Below are positions 15,869 through 20,834 of a DNA stretch of 26,676 nucleotides, in pieces. The DNA lies in IMG/VR virus record IMGVR_UViG_3300009706_000050, positions 1 through 26,676 of that record; one strand, given 5' to 3'. Positions within the stretch are counted from its first letter, which is position 1. Every line of letters begins with the position of its first letter. The DNA is from a virus. The notes beneath the pieces were generated by a model. The model made no database searches, had not been told where the DNA came from, and was given only the letters and a program-made list of their open reading frames with translations. The position numbers and the translations under genes are program-made.

Positions 15869-16551
15869 GGTGATTCCCTCTCCCATGCTGCTAGACAAAT
15901 AGGGGCTACAGTTTTAGCTAACTCCAACATAGCTTTAGCATATACCCTGATTTCATACTGAGCATGATCATGTGTTCTTAGAGTACAGAACTTCATAAGA
16001 TTAAGCAAGTTGACAGTAGCAAACATGTGGCTATAAGTAGCTAATGGAAGTATAGTCCTAGCTAGTTCTCTAGGACATTCTTGATCTAGTAGCTTATGGT
16101 ACAGTCTAAATGCCTGTTTGTTATGTTCGTCTATATACTCCCCAATCTCTAAACAATGCTCATTTGGTTCATTTGTACGCATCTGTTTATTATCAGTGGA
16201 CTGGGTTGTGATTTGCTCTACATCAGGTACATAGTACTCTTCTGGCATCTCTTTATACCTAGCTGATAATTCATTGTAACTCCATGTTCTGTGTCTATGC
16301 CACTGACGTAATACGAAGATAGGTGCTTTGACTTCAAAGGTAAAGGTAACTGCTTCAAAGGGAGTAGAATGCTTGTGTTTCCAAAGGTAGTTAATAAGCT
16401 TCCTATCTCCCTCTGTGTCATCTCCTGCCCTCCAAGCAGCATCATAGGATACCCTGGCAGCTCTAACTACAGATAGATCACTGCCCATGCTGTCAACTAG
16501 ACGTACAAAACCATGATCAAGTACATCTAGGTAAGTTGCCCTAGTTTCCAT
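15865..16551 (-). CDS. thyX: Flavin-dependent thymidylate synthase
   Basis: This 228-residue enzyme makes dTMP from dUMP using methylenetetrahydrofolate, FAD and NADPH. The ThyX motif is present as RHRTWSYNELSARY at about residues 84-97, and the N-terminal ARVSYDAAWRAG and HSTPFEAVTFTFEVKAPIFV fit the family. Length is normal for ThyX. ATG 16551 has GAGGAGT upstream and overlaps the previous gene by 25 bases. Together with class II RNR it makes phage DNA synthesis independent of host thymidylate supply. It lies in the early block upstream of RNAP, so dTMP production is expected to start early. Confidence 0.95.
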   Translation of the reverse strand: METRATYLDVLDHGFVRLVDSMGSDLSVVRAARVSYDAAWRAGDDTEGDRKLINYLWKHKHSTPFEAVTFTFEVKAPIFVLRQWHRHRTWSYNELSARYKEMPEEYYVPDVEQITTQSTDNKQMRTNEPNEHCLEIGEYIDEHNKQAFRLYHKLLDQECPRELARTILPLATYSHMFATVNLLNLMKFCTLRTHDHAQYEIRVYAKAMLELAKTVAPICLAAWERESP

Positions 16552-16790
16552 AGCTTAAACTCCTCATCTATCATATTATATTTTAATACTTTTTCTATTG
16601 CTTTTAACTGTGCTTTAATTGCAGCTATATCTTTTCTTTTATCACTGTGGAAGATACCATAACTCCCTTCTTTTCCCATACGGTTCTCTAGTTCGACACT
16701 AACTTCCTCGAACTGAGTTTGTAAGGTCTGTACTAGGATAGAATCAATTGTATCATATGTAAGCTCTACCTTATAGGTTTGAGTAGTCAT
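16527..16790 (-). CDS. Small helical protein upstream of thyX
   Basis: This 87-residue protein starts MTTQTYKVELTYDTIDSI and has amphipathic helices (LQTQFEEVSVELENRMG, IAAIKAQLKAIEKVLKYN). AGAGGAG precedes ATG 16790. It overlaps thyX by 25 bases. Similar short proteins with an N-terminal beta stretch and a long helical body are common in marine phages, but I cannot name a family. Confidence 0.7.
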   Translation of the reverse strand: MTTQTYKVELTYDTIDSILVQTLQTQFEEVSVELENRMGKEGSYGIFHSDKRKDIAAIKAQLKAIEKVLKYNMIDEEFKLWKLGQLT

Positions 16791-16828
16791 AAGAACATCT
16801 CCTCTGGTGCGGTGAATAACGTATCTAT

Positions 16829-17119
16829 TTACTGCTTATAGGTTTTAGTAGTAACAGGTTCCCAAGGTGCCCTAACTAAGATAGGGGTATTGGTATCTGT
16901 CAGGTAGCATGTCTGTTGATCTGTATCTTTAGTTTTGTATAGAACTAGTCCACTCTTAGTAGATGTAGTATCACATGATACTCTCATAGTGGCATAACTA
17001 GCTTTAACCCCTGACTCAAAGGTAATAGTCATTTGGTTGGGTACTTCGTGGATGTTCCAGTCAATACCAGTGGAAGCTAATGGTATAACCAGGGTTATAG
17101 AAAGTAATATAGGATTCAT
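16829..17119 (-). CDS. Small exported protein behind a stem-loop leader
   Basis: This 96-residue protein has a signal-peptide-like N-terminus (MNPILLSITLVIPLASTG) followed by a beta-rich, Thr-rich domain. That domain contains two cysteines (VSCDTTSTK and QTCYLTD) that could form a disulphide in the periplasm. Unusually for this window, no Shine-Dalgarno sequence stands before ATG 17119. Instead an 18-bp stem-loop ends 13 bases upstream. It is the first gene after the promoter at 17223-17250. An envelope role such as superinfection exclusion is possible but unsupported by any motif. Confidence 0.65.
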   Translation of the reverse strand: MNPILLSITLVIPLASTGIDWNIHEVPNQMTITFESGVKASYATMRVSCDTTSTKSGLVLYKTKDTDQQTCYLTDTNTPILVRAPWEPVTTKTYKQ

Positions 17120-17132
17120 TTATAAATAGGTA

Positions 17133-17190
17133 AAGCCAAGGCAACTTCCAGTGTATCCCCTGCACACTATATCTGGAAGTTCCTTGGCTT
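17133..17190 (-). other. Strong stem-loop in the 5' leader (18 bp, one bulge)
   Basis: AAGCCAAGG (17133-17141) plus AACTTCCAG (17143-17151) pair perfectly with CTGGAAGTT (17173-17181) plus CCTTGGCTT (17182-17190). The only defect is one bulged base at 17142. The loop is 21 bases. It lies between the predicted transcription start near 17216 and the ATG at 17119. No clean U-run follows, so it is a poor intrinsic terminator. An RNase III processing site or a translational control element fits better. Confidence 0.8.
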
Positions 17191-17222
17191 AATAAACTCT
17201 GGTTAATAATAACACTAACCCT

Positions 17223-17250
17223 AGTATAACATTCTTAGCTAGAATGTCAA
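17223..17250 (-). promoter_or_regulatory. Sigma-70-like promoter before the stem-loop leader
   Basis: On the minus strand, TTGACA (17245-17250) and TATACT (17223-17228) are 16 bases apart, with an extended -10 TG. The -35 overlaps the stop codon of the upstream gene. The spacer shares GCT, one variable base and AGAATG with the promoter at 12964-12991. It should drive the stem-loop leader and the genes down to thyX and RNAP. Confidence 0.8.
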
Positions 17251-17540
17251 GCTTTTTCTATCATTGTCTCCAGGGTAACTAAAGATAACTTAGTTAACTG
17301 TGGCATCTTAGTCTTTCTAAGGGTATTGGTAAGTGAGTTATACCGATACCCTGATAATACTACACCTGAGATATAATTACTGAAACCATCTGGTTTAGTT
17401 ACTCTGACAGGGTATGGATGATCTGCCACTTCAGATAACCTGATATCTTCTCTCTCCATAGGAGTGAGTTGACTAGGGTAGTAGTCATCTGATGTATCTG
17501 TCATGGTGTTTCTAGCTAGATCTGTCACTAAGTCTTTCAT
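17247..17540 (-). CDS. Unknown early protein
   Basis: This 97-residue protein starts MKDLVTDLARNTMTDTSDD and contains SNYISGVVLSGYRYNSLTN and a C-terminal KLSLVTLETMIEKA. I chose ATG 17540, with AAGGAG ten bases upstream. The frame stays open to a GTG at 17630, but that extension runs through the palindrome cluster and has a badly spaced ribosome site. The centre resembles a small beta domain. No family is recognised. Confidence 0.65.
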   Translation of the reverse strand: MKDLVTDLARNTMTDTSDDYYPSQLTPMEREDIRLSEVADHPYPVRVTKPDGFSNYISGVVLSGYRYNSLTNTLRKTKMPQLTKLSLVTLETMIEKA

Positions 17541-17600
17541 AATAGTAGTCTCCTTAGGTTTATTAATGGTAGAGTTAGTGTTACCATTGGTAATACTTTG

Positions 17601-17631
17601 AGTGTTACTTAAGTGTACACTAGGTAACACT
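17601..17631. repeat. 31-base near-palindrome
   Basis: Outer arms AGTGTTAC (17601-17608) and GTAACACT (17624-17631) are perfect complements. Inside them AGTGTACACT (17612-17621) is itself a perfect palindrome. Only the short segments between are unpaired. Both centres fall at position 616-617 of that kilobase, so the whole unit can fold as one hairpin or bind a dimeric protein. Confidence 0.8.
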
Positions 17632-17660
17632 TCCTTACTTACTTCCTTACTTACTTCTTA
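17630..17660. repeat. 12-bp tandem repeat
   Basis: CTTCCTTACTTA occurs at 17630-17641 and again at 17642-17653, followed by a shortened copy CTTCTTA to 17660. The unit itself contains CTTA repeats. On the transcribed sense this gives repeated AAGGAAG stretches that resemble ribosome binding sites without a following start codon. Confidence 0.75.
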
Positions 17661-17662
17661 GA

Positions 17663-17691
17663 TCTATAGTTCTTCTATAGTACTTCTATAG
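17663..17691 (-). repeat. Three TCTATAG boxes with 11-bp period
   Basis: TCTATAG occurs at 17663-17669, 17674-17680 and 17685-17691, exactly 11 bases apart. On the minus strand the last reads CACTATAGAAG, which resembles the core of T7-type promoters (CACTATAG). They could be phage RNAP promoter cores or stacked operator boxes; the data do not decide. Confidence 0.6.
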
Positions 17692-17735
17692 TGTTACCTT
17701 ATATACTTCTATATAGGGATTTTTCCCTACATCAA

Positions 17736-17888
17736 CTACAATGCTGGATTATCCTTTATTATCATATCTTTAGAGGGTGTTTTTATTTCTTCTAGCCACT
17801 GCGTCAATAATGCTTCATTATTCTTTACTTTATCAATAGCAGTAGTCACTGCCAGCTCTACTATTTGCTGCTCTCTAGGTGTAAGCAT
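17736..17888 (-). CDS. Small early protein, 50 residues
   Basis: The reading frame starts at ATG 17888 behind AGGAGAG and ends TAG at 17736. It encodes MLTPREQQIVELAVTTAID, continues with a helical stretch (NNEALLTQWLEEIK) and ends IIKDNPAL. It is short and mostly helical with no recognisable domain. The strong ribosome site and fit between flanking regulatory gaps support it as a real gene. Confidence 0.65.
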   Translation of the reverse strand: MLTPREQQIVELAVTTAIDKVKNNEALLTQWLEEIKTPSKDMIIKDNPAL

Positions 17889-18011
17889 AGTATCTCTCCT
17901 GTATTAATTATTTAAAGGTAGTTTTTACCTTCTTATTGTACTTCTAAGGTCACTTAAGGGCCTACCCTAAGCCACCTTACCCGTTAGAATAAGACGGCCT
18001 AGAATCGGCTC
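17889..18011 (-). other. Intergenic leader with inverted repeats
   Basis: This 123-base gap contains a 6-bp hairpin AAGGTA / TACCTT (17915-17920 and 17926-17931, loop of five). An imperfect CTTAGGG / CCCTTAAG pair lies about 30 bases to its right. A short T-rich stretch follows the first hairpin on the minus strand, so a weak terminator is possible. No promoter with good -35 and -10 boxes is seen. Confidence 0.4.
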
Positions 18012-18191
18012 TTAGGCTTCCTTAGAGGCTTCTATGATTTTAGCTTCTATTAGCTTTATATCAGCTCTTAGAATTTCCTGAGACTTCCAATAATTAAAGT
18101 CCTCACTCATCGCGTACCATTTATCCACCATATTCTTTTTAGATTCCAGGTCCTCGTGAAGTTTTGCAAGGTAATTCGAAGCATTTCTCAT
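18012..18191 (-). CDS. Small helical early protein, 59 residues
   Basis: The frame starts at ATG 18191, sharing one base with the stop of the preceding gene (TAATG), and ends TAA at 18012. The product MRNASNYLAKLHEDLESKKN continues with WYAMSEDFNYW and a Lys/Glu/Ile-rich helix (RADIKLIEAKIIEASKEA). It looks like an all-helical, coiled-coil-forming protein. No family is recognised. Translational coupling supports it. Confidence 0.65.
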   Translation of the reverse strand: MRNASNYLAKLHEDLESKKNMVDKWYAMSEDFNYWKSQEILRADIKLIEAKIIEASKEA

Positions 18192-18385
18192 TATAGTTCA
18201 ACTCCACATTTATTAAGCATTTCATCATAATTGAAAGTTCTTGAAGGAGCTTTTCTCATCCTCCAATACTCTTCCTGAATGTTGGTTACATGCCATATAT
18301 GAGCACCATTGCACTCATAATATTCGCTATTGTCTATTTGAGTATATTCAGATTCTAGGTAGTCGTCAAAGTTTGAATATTCCAT
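18191..18385 (-). CDS. Small acidic early protein, 64 residues
   Basis: This protein starts MEYSNFDDYLESEYTQIDN and is rich in Tyr, Glu and Asp, with a more basic centre (YWRMRKAPSRTFNYD) and an ending NKCGVEL. Strongly acidic early proteins sometimes mimic DNA in T7-like phages, but the charge here is mixed, so that is only a possibility. AAGG stands ten bases before the ATG. No family is recognised. Confidence 0.65.
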   Translation of the reverse strand: MEYSNFDDYLESEYTQIDNSEYYECNGAHIWHVTNIQEEYWRMRKAPSRTFNYDEMLNKCGVEL

Positions 18386-18401
18386 TTTAGTTATACCTTA
18401 T

Positions 18402-18488
18402 TTATTTAGCAATGATTAATAATAGTATTGAAAAGCCTATACACATAACACTAAAGAGTAAATCCCAGATTGTCAAGTATTTATCCAT
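18402..18488 (-). CDS. 28-residue single-span membrane peptide
   Basis: ATG 18488 is preceded by GGAAAGGAA, and the frame ends TAA at 18402. The product starts MDKYLTIWDLLFS and continues VMCIGFSILLLIIAK: one hydrophobic helix of about 20 residues with polar ends. It is too short for most gene finders. A single-span peptide in the early region could alter the host membrane or inhibit a membrane enzyme, but nothing specific is shown. Confidence 0.55.
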   Translation of the reverse strand: MDKYLTIWDLLFSVMCIGFSILLLIIAK

Positions 18489-18507
18489 TATATAATTCCT
18501 TTCCAGT

Positions 18508-18675
18508 TTAATTATTAATTTCTTCTAAACAATCACTACAGCATTCTCCCATTTCCTCATAATTCTTATCATTGAGTTGAAACCATATCCACCTATCTCC
18601 AGCTAGTCCATTATCGCATCTATCACATGAATACCTAGAAAAACCTTCATCTTTACCTGTATGTTCACTTATCAT
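18508..18675 (-). CDS. Small zinc-ribbon-like early protein
   Basis: This 55-residue protein begins MISEHTGKDEGFSRYSCDRC and ends GECCSDCLEEINN. Two Cys pairs, CDRC and CSDC, about 27 residues apart make a zinc ribbon likely. I chose ATG 18675 with AAAGGAG upstream, overlapping the previous stop as ATGA; the frame extends further back but inside the neighbour. Such tiny zinc proteins can bind nucleic acid or other proteins. The partner is unknown. Confidence 0.7.
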   Translation of the reverse strand: MISEHTGKDEGFSRYSCDRCDNGLAGDRWIWFQLNDKNYEEMGECCSDCLEEINN

Positions 18676-18977
18676 TTGATTCTCCTTTCTACGGTATAAC
18701 AGCCTGCCCAATATGTACATTCTACCCAATTAAGTTTACCTAAATTCTCTTTTGTTTCTGTATTGGATTCTAGAGTATATTGACCAACACTACCAAAAGT
18801 ATCAGTTCCAAAACCCTTAGTGTAAGCACATATATCGTCATTGTGCTCTATAGCTGTTTTACAGGCTGACATGGTAGGATGTTCTGCTCTATGACCATAG
18901 GGTCTATCGTCATACCATTCTGGCATAACTACATAACTGCTAAATACTACTCCTATAATACCGATTAAAGCTGTCAT
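18672..18977 (-). CDS. Exported or membrane-anchored Cys-containing early protein
   Basis: This 101-residue protein has a hydrophobic N-terminal segment (TALIGIIGVVFSSYVVM) that could be a signal or anchor. It is followed by a domain with four cysteines (MSACKTA, DDICAYT, VECTYWAGCYT). Paired cysteines after a signal suggest a disulphide-bonded periplasmic domain. AAAGGAGACAAA precedes ATG 18977. No family is recognised. Confidence 0.65.
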   Translation of the reverse strand: MTALIGIIGVVFSSYVVMPEWYDDRPYGHRAEHPTMSACKTAIEHNDDICAYTKGFGTDTFGSVGQYTLESNTETKENLGKLNWVECTYWAGCYTVERRIK

Positions 18978-18994
18978 TTTGTCTCCTTTGTTAG

Positions 18995-19231
18995 TTATTT
19001 CTTAGTTTTAACGTATATTCTTACAGTTTCCGCCAAAGGTAAAGGTAAACTTTGGTCATAGTGTCTTAAATCTAATCCATCTTTTCTAGTTTCTGGAGTT
19101 CTAGCTCCACTACCTCTAGGAGTTACGGTAAAACCGTATATCCCCAATGCTTTACCCCATGCTCTGGCCTCTTTTATCTGTTCTTTGGTTCTATCGTTAT
19201 ACTCTAGTTTTGCAATGTAGCTATACATCAT
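18995..19231 (-). CDS. Small basic early protein
   Basis: This 78-residue protein starts MMYSYIAKLEYNDRTKEQI and carries a basic central stretch (VTPRGSGARTPETRKDG) and a C-terminal strand TVRIYVKTKK. It overlaps the methyltransferase-like gene by 11 bases, and GGGGGA precedes the ATG. No family is recognised. Its coupling to the methyltransferase-like gene may indicate a shared function. Confidence 0.65.
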   Translation of the reverse strand: MMYSYIAKLEYNDRTKEQIKEARAWGKALGIYGFTVTPRGSGARTPETRKDGLDLRHYDQSLPLPLAETVRIYVKTKK

Positions 19232-19790
19232 TTTTCCCCCATTGTTGAGCCATTGCGTTGGCTATGCCTTCATAAGTAGTGCTTCTGATCTTCCATCTGT
19301 CTTCTGAGGGTGGTAGTTTATGAATACGATCTTCCCTTCCTTCTACTATATTGGTAGGTACAAGCTTATTGAGACCTTTTAACCATAATCCAGTCTTTTT
19401 TGTTTCACCATGTCCAAACTGCCATGGTTGAATATATTGAGTAGGTTTCTTATAATGTGTTGACATGATACCAACAGGGTTCTCTATAGCTATTCTAGGT
19501 ATATTACAGTTTGCTAGTTTTAAAAAGAACTCAATACCTTCTTGTTGTCTGCCGTCTGCTATCTTTTCAGGAAACCATCGAGCACCTGATGAACAAAGAT
19601 GGGTACAAGGCGGAAAAGCTATCAATAGATCATAATTGTTATTTATAATGTCAAATACATTGCCTTTATAATGTTTATGAGAATGTAAGCCTTCACCTTC
19701 TAATAAATCACATGATATAGCATTATGGCCTTCTTTTATGAAAGCATCTCGCACCCTTCCTGAATACTCGCAAGCTATTAAAACTTTCAT
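19221..19790 (-). CDS. Cytosine-methyltransferase-like protein (shortened C5 type)
   Basis: This 189-residue protein has the C5-methyltransferase layout. The N-terminal SAM-binding motif is MKVLIACEYSGRVRDAF; a second strand acidic residue is in AISCDLLEG; the catalytic-loop motif is FPPCTHLCSSG, with the PC pair; and motif VI appears as IAIENPVGIMS, where classical enzymes have ENV. It is much shorter than HhaI-type enzymes (about 330) and lacks an obvious target-recognition domain. Related short proteins are annotated as DNA methylases in marine phages. In the early region it could protect phage DNA against restriction. Activity is uncertain because the C-terminal motifs are not clear. Confidence 0.8.
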   Translation of the reverse strand: MKVLIACEYSGRVRDAFIKEGHNAISCDLLEGEGLHSHKHYKGNVFDIINNNYDLLIAFPPCTHLCSSGARWFPEKIADGRQQEGIEFFLKLANCNIPRIAIENPVGIMSTHYKKPTQYIQPWQFGHGETKKTGLWLKGLNKLVPTNIVEGREDRIHKLPPSEDRWKIRSTTYEGIANAMAQQWGKNDV

Positions 19791-19811
19791 TGTATAACCC
19801 TTTGTTAGTGT

Positions 19812-20090
19812 TTAAGATTGGTTGAGGTCTGCTAATACATACTCTCCACTATTAATCTTTTCTTGTGTTTCTTTTGTATTCTCTCCTAGGAACTTATTAC
19901 GATATTTTGATGTAGTTGCTGAATAATTCCAATATTTCTCATCAAGTTGAACTCGACAAGGAGCATATGTCCAATCTATATGGACAATTGTGGATCTATA
20001 AGATTGAAAATAATTGTGCTTATTGTCGTAGATTTCAAATTGATTTGCTACAGGATTACCTGAACTGCTTTCCATGTTCTTGACTTTCAT
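19812..20090 (-). CDS. Unknown early protein, 92 residues
   Basis: This protein starts MKVKNMESSSGNPVANQFEI and is rich in Tyr, Asn and Lys (NHNYFQSYRS-type stretches and YWNYSATTSKYRN). It ends EYVLADLNQS. AAAGGAGACACA precedes the ATG, and the promoter at 20123-20151 lies about 30 bases upstream, so it is the second early cistron with its own promoter. No family is recognised. Its position resembles T7 genes that counter host defences, but there is no direct support. Confidence 0.7.
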   Translation of the reverse strand: MKVKNMESSSGNPVANQFEIYDNKHNYFQSYRSTIVHIDWTYAPCRVQLDEKYWNYSATTSKYRNKFLGENTKETQEKINSGEYVLADLNQS

Positions 20091-20122
20091 TGTGTCTCCT
20101 TTGTTGAATTAATGATAAATAT

Positions 20123-20151
20123 AATATAAGACCTGTTTATTAGTTTGTCAA
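20123..20151 (-). promoter_or_regulatory. Early sigma-70 promoter, second copy
   Basis: On the minus strand, a perfect TTGACA (20146-20151) and TATATT (20123-20128) are separated by the optimal 17 bases. The sequence from the -10 to the ATG nearly repeats that of the promoter at 20394-20422, including ATTAATT and AACAAAGGAG. Confidence 0.85.
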
Positions 20152-20160
20152 GCTTTATTA

Positions 20161-20358
20161 TTAATTAATATCAGTGTATTCTACTATCATATATTTACGA
20201 GTGTCAATATGCTTAAAATGATCAGACCCATTCTTATCAGTATGCATATACATCCATTCCCCAGCATACTTACCATCACAATGATCAATAGTTGTTAAGT
20301 ATCCATGTTGAATAGCTTCGGCAAAAGCGAATCCTGATTCTCTAAAGCTTGATTCCAT
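20161..20358 (-). CDS. First early gene, unknown 65-residue protein
   Basis: This is the first reading frame after the leading early promoter, the place held by the anti-restriction gene 0.3 in T7. The protein starts MESSFRESGFAFAEAIQHG and is rich in His, Asp and Tyr (DHCDGKY, HTDKNGSDHFKHIDT). AAAGGAGCACA precedes ATG 20358. No family is recognised. The first protein made in a T7-like infection commonly blocks host defence or transcription, which is an inference from position only. Confidence 0.7.
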   Translation of the reverse strand: MESSFRESGFAFAEAIQHGYLTTIDHCDGKYAGEWMYMHTDKNGSDHFKHIDTRKYMIVEYTDIN

Positions 20359-20393
20359 TGTGTGCTCCTTTGTTGTTAATTAATGTTAAGGAT

Positions 20394-20422
20394 AATATAG
20401 GCCACATCCCAGAACTTGTCAA
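20394..20422 (-). promoter_or_regulatory. Leading early sigma-70 promoter
   Basis: On the minus strand, a perfect TTGACA (20417-20422) and TATATT (20394-20399) are separated by 17 bases. Directly upstream is a run of A/T (about 20424-20455) that would act as an UP element for the alpha subunits of host RNA polymerase. This is the best promoter in the window and the natural start of early transcription. Confidence 0.88.
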
Positions 20423-20453
20423 GTATAAAATGAATAAATAAAAAAATAAATAT

Positions 20454-20497
20454 ATGGTGTGCTTATGGTGTGGTCATGGTGTGGTCATGGTGTGACC
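20454..20497 (+). repeat. Four tandem 11-bp repeats (ATGGTGTG units)
   Basis: Units start at 20454, 20465, 20476 and 20487. Each begins ATGGTGTG, followed by CTT, GTC, GTC and ACC. The period is exactly 11 bases. The last unit also forms TGGTCA / TGACCA with its neighbour. The array ends about 32 bases upstream of the -35 box of the leading early promoter, on the far side of the A/T-rich tract. Confidence 0.85.
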
Positions 20498-20551
20498 ATA
20501 GAAGGAATAAAAAAACAAATACCCCATCACACAATGAGACACACATGGTAA

Positions 20552-20598
20552 CCACCCTAGCCCACCGTATGACCACCATTGCCCACCATGAGACCACC
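20552..20598 (-). repeat. Five CCACC boxes at 10/11/10/11-base spacing
   Basis: CCACC starts at 20552, 20562, 20573, 20583 and 20594, which is a 10.5-base period, one turn of B-DNA. On the minus strand each box reads GGTGG and is mostly followed by T or G, then C. The units resemble those of the array at 20454-20497 but point the opposite way, so the two arrays form a large inverted arrangement about a centre near 20525. Confidence 0.8.
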
Positions 20599-20722
20599 TA
20601 AAGTTGCCTCGCGTGATTAATAATGGACCTTTTCAAGTGTTTTTTTGGTGGCCCTATGGGGTAAAATCGGCTTTCTACTATCACATATACCCTCTCACAT
20701 TATTCCACTAAAATATTCCCTA

Positions 20723-20794
20723 ACCCCCACCATGATAACACTTATTCCCCTTAGTAGGTTAAGTGGGGGTATTTAATATTCCCTTAGTACCCCC
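20723..20794. repeat. Competing G5/C5 inverted repeats
   Basis: ACCCCCAC (20723-20730) is complementary to GTGGGGGT (20763-20770). The same G-run can instead pair through GGGGGTA (20765-20771) with TACCCCC (20788-20794). Two alternative hairpins are therefore possible around one G-run, a switch-like layout. CCCTAGG also occurs twice just beyond (about 20792-20798 and 20804-20810). Confidence 0.6.
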
Positions 20795-20834
20795 TAGGAA
20801 CCACCCTAGGAGACACCTTGGATTTACTCGTATT

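Larger units (their letters stand above)
17577..17735 (-). promoter_or_regulatory. Dense regulatory region of palindromes and short tandem repeats
   Basis: About 160 bases between two small genes contain, in plus-strand coordinates, AGTGTTAC at 17577-17584, 17601-17608 and 17690-17697 with its inverse at 17624-17631. There is also a 13-base palindrome TTACCATTGGTAA (17581-17593), a 31-base near-palindrome, a 12-bp tandem repeat, an 11-bp tandem repeat with CTATAG cores, and a 6-bp stem-loop at 17714-17729. The repeated AGTGTTAC box suggests an operator or RNA-folding region. Confidence 0.65.

Noticed and set aside
18471-18476. A perfect TTGACA on the minus strand
   Set aside because: It encodes Leu-Thr in the 28-residue peptide and has no -10 box 16-18 bases downstream.
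20454-20598. Possible CRISPR array
   Set aside because: Units of about 11 bases without spacers, in two opposite orientations, do not fit CRISPR.
20597-20603. CCTAAAG, the short repeat seen near T7 genome ends
   Set aside because: Only a single copy is present, so it may be chance; the phased GGTGG-type boxes are the real array here.
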